From Candidatus Methanoperedens sp. (GTDB lineage Archaea; Halobacteriota; Methanosarcinia; Methanosarcinales; Methanoperedenaceae), in assembly GCA_027460605.1 (NCBI GenBank), contig JAPZAN010000242.1:1-23585 (forward strand): a DNA stretch of 23,585 nt, in the 5' to 3' direction. The position numbers and the translations under genes are program-made. Each line of letters begins with the position of its first letter. Positions within the stretch are counted from its first letter, which is position 1. This document shows, one piece after another, positions 1-6,805 of this stretch. A model generated the notes under the pieces. That model worked only from the letters and a program-made list of their open reading frames with translations, had not been told where the DNA came from and did no database searches.

Positions 1-70
1 TGATGCAAGTTATGAGACTCTTGCTTGCTACTTCTACAACTGGTTTTTTGAAACTTTTCTGTGCTTTTAC

Positions 71-121
71 AAGGGGTACGATTCATCTCATGCTTGAAAG
101 CATGAGGGTTCTCTACCCCTT
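71..121 (+). mobile_element. IS200/IS605-type right-end hairpin (possible TnpB omega-RNA end)
   Basis: A perfect 8-bp inverted repeat (CTCATGCT, loop TGAA, AGCATGAG at 87-106) sits inside a second perfect 8-bp pair (AAGGGGTA at 71-78 and TACCCCTT at 114-121). Hairpins of the form CATGCyTGAArGCATG followed by TTCTC are typical of the right end of archaeal IS200/IS605 elements, where they form the scaffold of the TnpB guide RNA. By that comparison the tnpB gene would lie to the left, outside the window. The first 60 bases do not translate to a convincing TnpB C-terminus, so this may be a solo end. The family call is from memory of such ends and is tentative. Confidence 0.4.
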
Positions 122-206
122 GACCCCATTTGACTAAAACCGCATGCAGTGTGCGATCTTGTTTTCTATTTTTGACTATTCTAAACATTAGAAAATTGAT
201 TTCTTT

Positions 207-1007
207 TTATAACTTGATACCCTTTTCCAGCTCTGCTATACTTTGCTGTAATGAATATTCAGCCTTGAATCCCATTGCTTCGATCTTTGCATTACTTACA
301 ATATAATTCCTTTTATCCGGATCTTCGCCCACTTCAGCCTCGACAAAATAAAAGTCAGGAACTTGCTTCTTAATTTCCTCGCAAAGCTCCCACTTACTCA
401 GATTTGCGTCGCTTAAACCTACATTGTAAGGTTCATCTTTCATCTGATTAAAATTCTCGAGACAAAAAATAAACGCTCTGGCTGCATTCCTCACATGAAT
501 ATAATTTCTCTTAAAATGAGGTTCAAAAAGAACCAGAAGCCTGTCATTAACCGCCCTGTAAGTGAAATCGTTGACCAATAAATCCAATCGCATTCGCGGA
601 CTTATCCCCATTACAGTGGCAAGCCGAAGAGTGATGCAATCCCTTGCCTCAAGAATTAACTTTTCTATTTCTACTTTTAAGCAGCCATAAAGGGAAACAG
701 GGTTTAAGGGAGTTTCTTCAGTGCAGTAAATTCCCTCCTGACCTATCCCATATCCGCTGTTCGTAGTAGGAAAAATAATTATCTGACCCTTGCTACGAAT
801 ATCGAGTATCATCTTGACCGCATCAAAATTTGTTGTCTGTGCACCAACAGGATCTTTGGAACAGAGGGGTGCACCAGTTAAGCATGCAAGGGGAAAGATG
901 GCCTCTACTTTTTTGAGACATTTAGAAATCAGCTCCTTATCCCTGACATCGCCCCTGATTATTGTTAATTTCTCATTATGGCAGCAATCCAGCATCAAAA
1001 TCTTCAT
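207..1007 (-). CDS. NAD-dependent epimerase/dehydratase lacking its N-terminal NAD-binding motif
   Basis: This is an extended short-chain dehydrogenase of the nucleotide-sugar epimerase family. The YxxxK catalytic pair is present (YGCLK, about residues 107-111 from this start), as are a TTNSGYG strand and the family's GDVRD segment. The family normally starts with MKILVTGxxGxxGS and a further 40 or so residues before the GDVRD strand. Here the reading goes straight from MKIL into MLDCCHNEKLTIIRGDVRD, so the glycine-rich NAD loop and first Rossmann unit are missing without loss of frame. The enzyme is probably inactive. The ATG at 1007 is chosen because it aligns with the family's MKIL start; another ATG lies at 1019. 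It is the last gene of the leftward sugar-nucleotide cluster, 67 bases after the GMD-like gene. Confidence 0.75.
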   Translation of the reverse strand: MKILMLDCCHNEKLTIIRGDVRDKELISKCLKKVEAIFPLACLTGAPLCSKDPVGAQTTNFDAVKMILDIRSKGQIIIFPTTNSGYGIGQEGIYCTEETPLNPVSLYGCLKVEIEKLILEARDCITLRLATVMGISPRMRLDLLVNDFTYRAVNDRLLVLFEPHFKRNYIHVRNAARAFIFCLENFNQMKDEPYNVGLSDANLSKWELCEEIKKQVPDFYFVEAEVGEDPDKRNYIVSNAKIEAMGFKAEYSLQQSIAELEKGIKL

Positions 1008-1074
1008 TAATTCCAACATGCTCTAGATATCTGTAATACTCCAGATGAAGGAAACTTTATTACTCATAACTGGA

Positions 1075-2088
1075 TTATTGGACTGTGCCTTCATCTTCTC
1101 TCTTTTTATAATATTTCCGCCAGTAATTCAAAAGATCCTTTAATGTGTTTTCGAATTTTATCTCAGGTTTCCAACCTGTCTCTTTCACAAATTTATCTAT
1201 GGATGGGATTTGTAAGGTTACGTCCGATGGCCTTAAACGAGATGGGTCAACTGTAACTGCTATATTCTTCACCGTTGATAACTTCAGAAGTTTATTCAAC
1301 ATTTCTCCTATAGTCATTGTCTCGATTCCTCCTATGTTATACACCTCACCAGGAGGACATTTATAAATCAATAACCAATAGGCTTTGACAGCGTCTTTGA
1401 CGTCCAGGAATGTCCGAATACTCTCGAGATTGCCGACTTTAATTATCGGTGGTGCCAATCCAGCTTCAATAGCCGCAATCTGCTTAGCAAAACTGGAGGT
1501 TGCAAAGACTTCACCTCGCCTTGGACCCGTGTGTGTGAACATTCTTGTTCTTATAGTCTTAACTTTCCAGGATAACCAATATTGAAATGCCAGCATGTCT
1601 TCACCCACTTTACTTACGGCATAAGGTGAAGCAGGTCTAAAAGGATTATCCTCTTTTATTGGAACCTCATCTTCCTTTACCTGTCCATAAACCTCTGAAG
1701 AACTACAGATGTGAATTACTGGATCGTAACCAGAAGCAAATTTTAATTCTTTTACTGCTTCCAATAAGTTAGCAGTCCCGATTACATTTGCCTCCAATGT
1801 TGCAATAGGTGATGAAAAACTAAAATCAACATAAGATTGTGCTGCAAGGTGAAAGATAACATCAGGCTCATGTTTTGCTAAAATAGCTTTCAGGGAAAAC
1901 GGATCTAATAAATCACCATATAAAAGGGTAATTTTATCAAGAATATGTCTAATATTATCTTTCGGTGAACGCCACCGTACCAAACCTAAAATAGTGACTT
2001 CTGGAAAGTTCTCAAGAATGTAGTCTGCCAAATGACTGCCAACAAATCCTGTTATACCGGTTATTAAAACCTTGTTAATTTTTCTCAT
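1075..2088 (-). CDS. GDP-mannose 4,6-dehydratase-like NAD(P)-dependent sugar dehydratase/epimerase
   Basis: This 337-residue extended SDR has GITGFVGS (residues 11-18) as its nucleotide-binding loop, HLAAQSYVDFSF near 80, SSSEVYG at 129-135 and the catalytic YAVSK (Y156, K160). The TGPRRGE segment is typical of the GMD branch. Enzymes of this branch convert GDP-mannose, or related GDP-sugars including GDP-heptose, to 4-keto-6-deoxy forms in the cytoplasm. The length is normal and the frame is clean. AGAGG stands 4 bases before the ATG. Its neighbours are other nucleotide-sugar enzymes, so the product probably feeds a surface glycan. The exact substrate cannot be read from the sequence; a dTDP- or UDP-sugar enzyme is the alternative. 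Confidence 0.8.
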   Translation of the reverse strand: MRKINKVLITGITGFVGSHLADYILENFPEVTILGLVRWRSPKDNIRHILDKITLLYGDLLDPFSLKAILAKHEPDVIFHLAAQSYVDFSFSSPIATLEANVIGTANLLEAVKELKFASGYDPVIHICSSSEVYGQVKEDEVPIKEDNPFRPASPYAVSKVGEDMLAFQYWLSWKVKTIRTRMFTHTGPRRGEVFATSSFAKQIAAIEAGLAPPIIKVGNLESIRTFLDVKDAVKAYWLLIYKCPPGEVYNIGGIETMTIGEMLNKLLKLSTVKNIAVTVDPSRLRPSDVTLQIPSIDKFVKETGWKPEIKFENTLKDLLNYWRKYYKKREDEGTVQ

Positions 2089-2146
2089 CTTTCCTCTCTA
2101 ATAAGTGATGTTATAAATAAATTCTGCCAATGCAGTTTTACCGTCT

Positions 2147-2296
2147 CTATTTCCTGTACCATTCAATAATTTTATTCAATCCTTCTTCAAAAGAAGTTTT
2201 CACATTAAAACCAAATTCCCTGTAGACTTTTGAATATACAATTTGAAAATTTTTCTTTAGCTGTGTTAGATAGAACCATTTTCCATCATTATATCT
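2147..2296 (-). pseudogene. C-terminal remnant of a nucleotide-sugar epimerase
   Basis: An open stretch between stops reads SKVYREFGFNV, then KTSFEEGLNKIIEWYRK and a TAG. This is the standard last segment of NAD-dependent epimerases/dehydratases (…LGWxPxxSFEEGLxxTIEWY). Nothing upstream encodes the rest: the frame closes at a TGA beside the SemiSWEET stop codon. It is read as the 3' end of a lost epimerase, left between the GMD-like gene and the SemiSWEET gene. The upstream half of the stretch (WFYLTQLKKNFQ) does not resemble the family and may be chance. Confidence 0.5.
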
Positions 2297-2299
2297 TCA

Positions 2300-2569
2300 T
2301 TAATTTTTAGTATTTTTGTCATTATATACTAAATATAAGCCTATTGCCATGATGAGGGTAATAAAAGTTACAAGATTTGATACAATGATGATATAATCCT
2401 GCAAATGAATTCCATACATTATCCACAAAAAAATACCTGCACTGAACTGAACCAACATGGGAAGGCTCAAATCACCTACAGATTTTGTACGGAATATTTT
2501 TATTATCTGTGGGGCAAAACCAAACATTGTTAGCAGTGCTGCGACAGAGCCGATTATATACCATAACAT
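2300..2569 (-). CDS. SemiSWEET (PQ-loop/MtN3) sugar transporter
   Basis: This 89-residue membrane protein has three predicted helices (about 4-26, 38-55, 58-82) and the PQ-loop FAPQIIKIFRTKSV at 18-31. That is the half-size SWEET unit, which dimerises in the membrane and exchanges sugars down their gradient. The length is typical of prokaryotic SemiSWEETs. The ATG is preceded by AAAGGAG and 7 bases. A transposase remnant ends 1 base upstream, so the gene may have lost its original upstream partner or promoter. A sugar carrier inside a glycan locus is plausible, but the substrate is unknown. Confidence 0.85.
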   Translation of the reverse strand: MLWYIIGSVAALLTMFGFAPQIIKIFRTKSVGDLSLPMLVQFSAGIFLWIMYGIHLQDYIIIVSNLVTFITLIMAIGLYLVYNDKNTKN

Positions 2570-2570
2570 T

Positions 2571-2938
2571 TTAATTCTCCTTTAAATTAAAGCTTGACTT
2601 TGTCAGATTACCTCCCTCTTTTATAGTGAGATAATCTAGCTGACGATCCATATGTTTCTGCTCAATCAATTTTAAGATTTCCCTATCACTCACCCTTCTT
2701 TTCGGCATAATAACTTCAAAAATTTCTCGAACATCGGTGAGAGCAAGCAAAGGTGCCTTTAATTTCCATTCATCCTGCATCTCCAATAGAAACAACATCG
2801 CCATGTGATGATTCCAGCCGATGTAACCCCTGACTTCATAATCAGCCAACCTCCATCGCCTTTTGCATCCTCAAGAGCACGCTCAATCCAATAACGGCTG
2901 CAAGACATTTTTCCCAATTTTTCATATGCTTTAGAATT
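2571..2938 (-). pseudogene. Remnant of an IS701-like DDE transposase, frameshifted
   Basis: The C-terminal part of an IS701/IS4-like transposase is visible. One frame gives SRYWIERALEDAKGDGG, carrying the third catalytic acidic residue (the E of ERALEDAKG). A second frame continues LADYEVRGYIGWNHHMAM, then PLLALTDVREIFEVIMPKRR and EILKLIEQKH. The frames join at GGAGGTTGGC (about 2848), where loss of one G from GGGTTGGC would explain the shift. The N-terminal two thirds of a normal transposase are absent and the upstream frame stops at 2939. The remnant lies between transaldolase and the SemiSWEET gene. No terminal inverted repeats could be identified. Confidence 0.75.
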
Positions 2939-2942
2939 TCAT

Positions 2943-3587
2943 TCACTTCGGAACCTTTTTCCAATCATTTAAAAACTTCTTTAATCCCACATCTGTTAAT
3001 GGATGGTCAAACATTTTTTCAATTACATTAAATGGAACAGTCGCAACATGTGCACCGGCTTTAGCAGCATCTATTACATGCAGCGGATGCCTAACGCTTG
3101 CTACTATTATTTCAGTTTTAAAATTATAACGATTAAAAATATCCACCATATCACGTACGATTTGCATACCATCATGCCCAATATCATCCAATCTTCCAAT
3201 AAAAGGACTCACATAGGTTGCCCCTGCCTTAGCTGCCAGTAACGCCTGATTAACCGAAAAAATCAATGTTACATTTGTCTTAATGTTCCTGGTTTTTAGT
3301 ATTTTAACAGCCTTTAATCCCTCGGGAATCATTGGTATTTTCACTACAATGTTTTGAGACCATTCAAACATTTCGACTGCTTCTTTTACCATTCCTCCTG
3401 CATCTGTGCTAATTACTTCAACACTTATGGGTCCGTCAACAATACTTATGATTTCTTGAACGATCTCTTTAAAATCCTTATTCTCTTTTGCAACCAGCGA
3501 GGGATTTGTAGTCACCCCGTCAATAATCCCCCATTCGTTTGCTTTCTTGATTTCATCCAAATTGGCAGAATCAATAAAAATTTTCAT
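2943..3587 (-). CDS. tal: Transaldolase (MipB/fructose-6-phosphate aldolase-like short form)
   Basis: This 214-residue TIM-barrel protein is of the short transaldolase class. MKIFIDSANLDEIKKANEWG starts the barrel, GVTTNPSLVAKE follows at 24-35, and the Schiff-base lysine is K83 in VVKIP. NVTLIFSVNQALLAAKAGATYVSPF is present as expected. The enzyme moves a dihydroxyacetone unit between sugar phosphates in the cytoplasm, linking fructose-6-P, erythrose-4-P and sedoheptulose-7-P. Its start overlaps the transketolase C stop by 4 bases (ATGA), and GGGGATG precedes it, so the two are translated together. In archaea without the oxidative pentose pathway the trio makes pentoses; here it may also make sedoheptulose-7-P for heptose donors. 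Confidence 0.92.
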   Translation of the reverse strand: MKIFIDSANLDEIKKANEWGIIDGVTTNPSLVAKENKDFKEIVQEIISIVDGPISVEVISTDAGGMVKEAVEMFEWSQNIVVKIPMIPEGLKAVKILKTRNIKTNVTLIFSVNQALLAAKAGATYVSPFIGRLDDIGHDGMQIVRDMVDIFNRYNFKTEIIVASVRHPLHVIDAAKAGAHVATVPFNVIEKMFDHPLTDVGLKKFLNDWKKVPK

Positions 3588-4519
3588 TTTTTCATCCCCA
3601 TTAGTTCCTTCGCGGATTTAACAATATTAATCGCCATTAAACCATGTTTCTTCAATAATTCCTCATATTCACCGGATTCACCAAATACATCCTTTATTCC
3701 TATTATTCTCATTGGAACTGGATATTTTTCTCCTAAAACTTCGGCGATCGCTCCGCCCAAACCGCCATAAATGCTATGCTCTTCAACTGAAACAACGGCT
3801 CCGGTTTGTTTGGCGACCTTAACAATAATATCTTTATCAAGCGGTTTTATGGTATGTATGTTTATTACACACGCATCGATATTCTCGGTTTTTAGCATTT
3901 TTGATGCCTCTAATGCCTCATGTACCATTGTTCCTGTAGCGAAAATAGCTAAATCATTGCCGTCTGCCAGTTTAACAGCTTCACCGATTGTAAATTCATA
4001 GTCATCCTCAAAAATAATCGGGGTCTTAGTTCGATTCAATCTAATATACGTCGGACCTTCACGATATGCTTCTGATGTAACTGCCTTCTCTGCCTCCATC
4101 GCATCAGAGGGTACAATTACAGTCATATTGGGTATTACTCGCATGAGAGCTATATCTTCCAATGATTGATGGGACGCACCATCTGGCCCGTTTGTCAATC
4201 CCGCATGGCTCACAGCTATTTTTACGTTTAAATTGTCATGTGCCACAGTATTTCTTATCTGCTCCCATGCTCTTGTCGAGAAGATTGCATAGGTGCTGGC
4301 AAAGGAGATCTTCCCTCCTATTGCAAGTCCCGCCGCAACTCCTATCAGGTTCTGCTCGGCGCAGCCAACATTGAAAAATCGATTTGGGTATTTCTTTGCA
4401 AACTTATTTGTCTGTGTTGAAGTTGATAAATCCGCATCTAACACAACGACATTTTTATTAGTATCACCCAGTTTAATTAGCGCATCCCCATATGCATCTC
4501 TTGTGGATTTTAACTCCAT
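3584..4519 (-). CDS. Transketolase, C-terminal subunit
   Basis: The 311 residues cover the pyrimidine-binding and C-terminal domains of transketolase as a separate chain, the usual archaeal split. The catalytic Glu is E55 in NVGCAEQNLIGVAAGLA. ASTYAIFSTRAWEQIR and SHAGLTNGPDGASHQSLEDI follow in family order, then the C-terminal VVSVEEHSIYGGLGGAI. It pairs with the N-terminal subunit encoded 3 bases upstream to transfer two-carbon units with thiamine diphosphate. Tight spacing upstream and a 4-base overlap with transaldolase downstream mark a three-gene operon. Confidence 0.93.
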   Translation of the reverse strand: MELKSTRDAYGDALIKLGDTNKNVVVLDADLSTSTQTNKFAKKYPNRFFNVGCAEQNLIGVAAGLAIGGKISFASTYAIFSTRAWEQIRNTVAHDNLNVKIAVSHAGLTNGPDGASHQSLEDIALMRVIPNMTVIVPSDAMEAEKAVTSEAYREGPTYIRLNRTKTPIIFEDDYEFTIGEAVKLADGNDLAIFATGTMVHEALEASKMLKTENIDACVINIHTIKPLDKDIIVKVAKQTGAVVSVEEHSIYGGLGGAIAEVLGEKYPVPMRIIGIKDVFGESGEYEELLKKHGLMAINIVKSAKELMGMKK

Positions 4520-4522
4520 TAT

Positions 4523-5374
4523 TCAGTCCCCGCCCAACTCTTGCAGTGCAATTTTCAGTTCCTCTTTGCTTAGCGTCTTTCCATGGAATGCATTTATCCC
4601 TTCCATAAAAGACACGCCTTTTCCTTTAAGTGTATTGGCGATAATTACAGTTGGTCTGCCGCTGGTTATCTTTGCTTCATTTAATGCCCCTATTATCTCT
4701 GTCATTTTGTTTCCATCAATTTCGGACACATGCCAGCCAAATGCCCTCCATTTTTCAACAATTGGCTCTAAACACATAATTTTTTCAGTTGGCCCATCGA
4801 TTTGTAGACCATTACGATCGACAATTGCGGTTAAATTATTCAATTTATAGTGCGATGCAAATATTGCTGCCTCCCAGACCTGCCCCTCATCGCACTCCCC
4901 GTCACCTAACAGTGCAAAAACCCTGTAAGCTTTATTATCCAGTTTAGCAGCCAGCGCAAGTCCACTTGCGATAGACAGACCTTGACCTAGCGAGCCAGAT
5001 GAAACATCAACTCCAGAAACATCGCTATCAGGGTGACCTTGCAGCATGCTTCCGATTTTACGCAATGACAATAATTCTTTAACCGGGAAATAGCCTGCCT
5101 CTGCCAGAATTGCGTATAATGCCGGTGCAGCATGCCCTTTTGATAAAATAAATCTATCTCTGTCAGCCCATTCGGGTTCCATTGGATTATGACGCATTGT
5201 ATAAAAATAGAGTGCTGTTAATATATCTACGCATGATAACGATCCTCCCGGATGCCCCGAACCTGCTTCAAAAATCATATTAATGACATGCTTTCTTATC
5301 TTCCTGGCTTTTTCATCAAGCATTTTAATAGCATCCATATTTTTCTTCAGAAGATATAACTCACTTGTTTGCAT
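4523..5374 (-). CDS. Transketolase, N-terminal (TPP-binding) subunit
   Basis: This 283-residue TPP-binding subunit has SGHPGGS at 39-45 (H41), KGHAAPALYA near 79, and the thiamine diphosphate motif GDGECDEG starting at 157 and closing at N188. It forms the active site with the C subunit encoded next. The start at 5374 is supported by GAGG six or seven bases upstream; an in-frame ATG at 5338 (residue 13) lacks one, although conserved sequence begins only after it. The 5' end overlaps the last codons of the decayed HldE gene by 14 bases, so the operon once ran from the heptose kinase into transketolase. Confidence 0.92.
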   Translation of the reverse strand: MQTSELYLLKKNMDAIKMLDEKARKIRKHVINMIFEAGSGHPGGSLSCVDILTALYFYTMRHNPMEPEWADRDRFILSKGHAAPALYAILAEAGYFPVKELLSLRKIGSMLQGHPDSDVSGVDVSSGSLGQGLSIASGLALAAKLDNKAYRVFALLGDGECDEGQVWEAAIFASHYKLNNLTAIVDRNGLQIDGPTEKIMCLEPIVEKWRAFGWHVSEIDGNKMTEIIGALNEAKITSGRPTVIIANTLKGKGVSFMEGINAFHGKTLSKEELKIALQELGGD

Positions 5375-5801
5375 AGCAACCCTCTACAATGTCTTTCTGA
5401 TGCTTTAGCTCATCTTTTGTCACCATTGAAGTTCCTAAATTCCTAATTACTATCCATACAGCAATATTAGCCAGTTTTACGGAATCAACCATCATAGTAA
5501 TGCCAGACGCAAGAGAAAGTGCAATCAGGCTTGCCACCGTATCGCCTGCCATACCAATCATCTCCAACTACACCAACCGCAATAACATTTCCACCCAAAA
5601 CCCTTACGTTGTTAATAGCGTTTGCATCTGTCACCAAGCCTAAAACTCTCTGAGGCGACATCAATCACCGGGACTGGAGCTTCAGGAGATATGCGGGTAA
5701 TAGTGTCGGTTATGAATCTATCCAGCATCAAAATCTCCTATAACCAGTATGGAAGTCCTGTCAAATTGTTCAACTATTTCTTTAAGTTCTTCTATGTTCA
5801 C
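5361..5801 (-). pseudogene. Decayed HldE-type heptose-7-phosphate kinase (PfkB family)
   Basis: The start is GTG at 5801 behind GAGG and 7 bases, opening MNIEELKEIVEQFDRTSILVIGDF. An extra G in TTTTGATGCTG then shifts the frame to MLDRFITDTITRISPEAPVPVIDVASESF. A second shift gives NAINNVRVLGGNVIAVGVVGDD, and after a large deletion the frame resumes at MAGDTVASLIALSLASG, the PfkB anion-hole motif, and ends VTKDELKHQKDIVEGCYANK. HldE/RfaE proteins phosphorylate D-glycero-manno-heptose-7-phosphate for ADP-heptose synthesis. Order and motifs fit that family; the middle of the kinase is gone and the gene cannot be functional. It directly precedes and overlaps the transketolase N gene. Confidence 0.8.
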
Positions 5802-5841
5802 TTCAATTCCTCTAACATGGATTTTCCCTAAAATAAATGCA

Positions 5842-6804
5842 CTAAATTTTTACATTCTTCAGCCATTTCTCATTCTCCGAATACCACTCAATTGTTCTTT
5901 TAATCCCCTCCTCGATCCTCACTTCCGGCTCCCACCCCAGCAGCCTCTTCGCCTTCTCAATATCCGCGCATGTCGCCAGCACATCCGCAGGATGCCTCGG
6001 CAAAAAATCAATCTTAGCCTTTTTCCCCAGGTTCTCTTCGATTAGATTTATCACATACATCAACTCAACCGGATTATTATTTCCAAGATTTATTATTTCA
6101 TATCCGAGAGGCTTCAAAGCTTTCACAGTGCCCGCTGCTATATCATCCACATAAGTAAAATCCCTTTTCTGTTTCCCGTCACCAAAGACCTCGATTGTTT
6201 TTCCTTCGGATATGTTCTTAATGAACCTGAATATGCTCATATCCGGCCTGCCTGCGGGTCCATAGACCGTGAAATACCTCGGTATCGTTATATAGATGCC
6301 GTAAAGGAAGTGATACGTATAACACATTGCCTCCACCGCCTTTTTTGTTGCTGCATATGGCGAGAGAGGATTATCAGTCCTGTCCTCTTCACAGAACGGC
6401 ATTTTATTTATTCCGTACAGGCTGGAGGTCGATGCAAGCACGAATTTCTTAATATCGAATTCCCTGCAAAGCTCAAGGAGATTCAAAGTGCCCGTTATGT
6501 TTGTATCAACGTAATCCCATGGATTCTCAACACTGGCTCTCACGCCCGCCCTTGCTGCCAGATTTATCACAGCCTCAAAATTGTTGTCCTTGAAGAGCAT
6601 GCGAAGGGGTTCGATCTCTGTTATGTCCATTTTGTTAAAAGAAAAATTTGGAAATTTTTTTAGCTCACCCAATCGCCAGTCTTTTATCTTTGGGTCGTAG
6701 TATGTATTCAGGTTATCTATCCCGGCCACTTCCTCGCCATTTTTCAAAAGCAAGCTACAGGTCTTCCATCCGATAAAGCCAGCGCACCCTGTTACTAAAA
6801 TAAT
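5842..6804 (-). CDS. UDP-glucuronate 4-epimerase-like NAD-dependent epimerase, apparent ATT start
   Basis: This extended SDR is 320 residues long if read from the ATT at 6804: MILVTGCAGFIGW with the NAD loop G6xxG9xxG12, then DNLNTYYDPKIKDWRL, STSSLYG, and the catalytic YAATK (Y150, K154). GRPDMSIFRFI and FGDGKQKRDFTYVDD are typical of the UDP-glucuronate/UDP-N-acetylglucosaminuronate 4-epimerase group. The first standard start is TTG at 6753, which would remove the whole NAD-binding loop. GGAGG lies exactly 7 bases before the ATT, and the upstream gene's TAA ends 1 base earlier, so translation is probably coupled to the UDP-sugar dehydrogenase. That pairing resembles TviB-TviC and suggests a UDP-HexNAc uronate product (inference). 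Confidence 0.85.
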   Translation of the reverse strand: MILVTGCAGFIGWKTCSLLLKNGEEVAGIDNLNTYYDPKIKDWRLGELKKFPNFSFNKMDITEIEPLRMLFKDNNFEAVINLAARAGVRASVENPWDYVDTNITGTLNLLELCREFDIKKFVLASTSSLYGINKMPFCEEDRTDNPLSPYAATKKAVEAMCYTYHFLYGIYITIPRYFTVYGPAGRPDMSIFRFIKNISEGKTIEVFGDGKQKRDFTYVDDIAAGTVKALKPLGYEIINLGNNNPVELMYVINLIEENLGKKAKIDFLPRHPADVLATCADIEKAKRLLGWEPEVRIEEGIKRTIEWYSENEKWLKNVKI

Positions 6805-6805
6805 A

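Noticed and set aside
3354..3770. Long plus-strand open frame opposite transaldolase and transketolase C
   Set aside because: It is antisense to two clearly conserved genes, rich in Phe, Ile, Cys and Asn, and has no recognisable motif.
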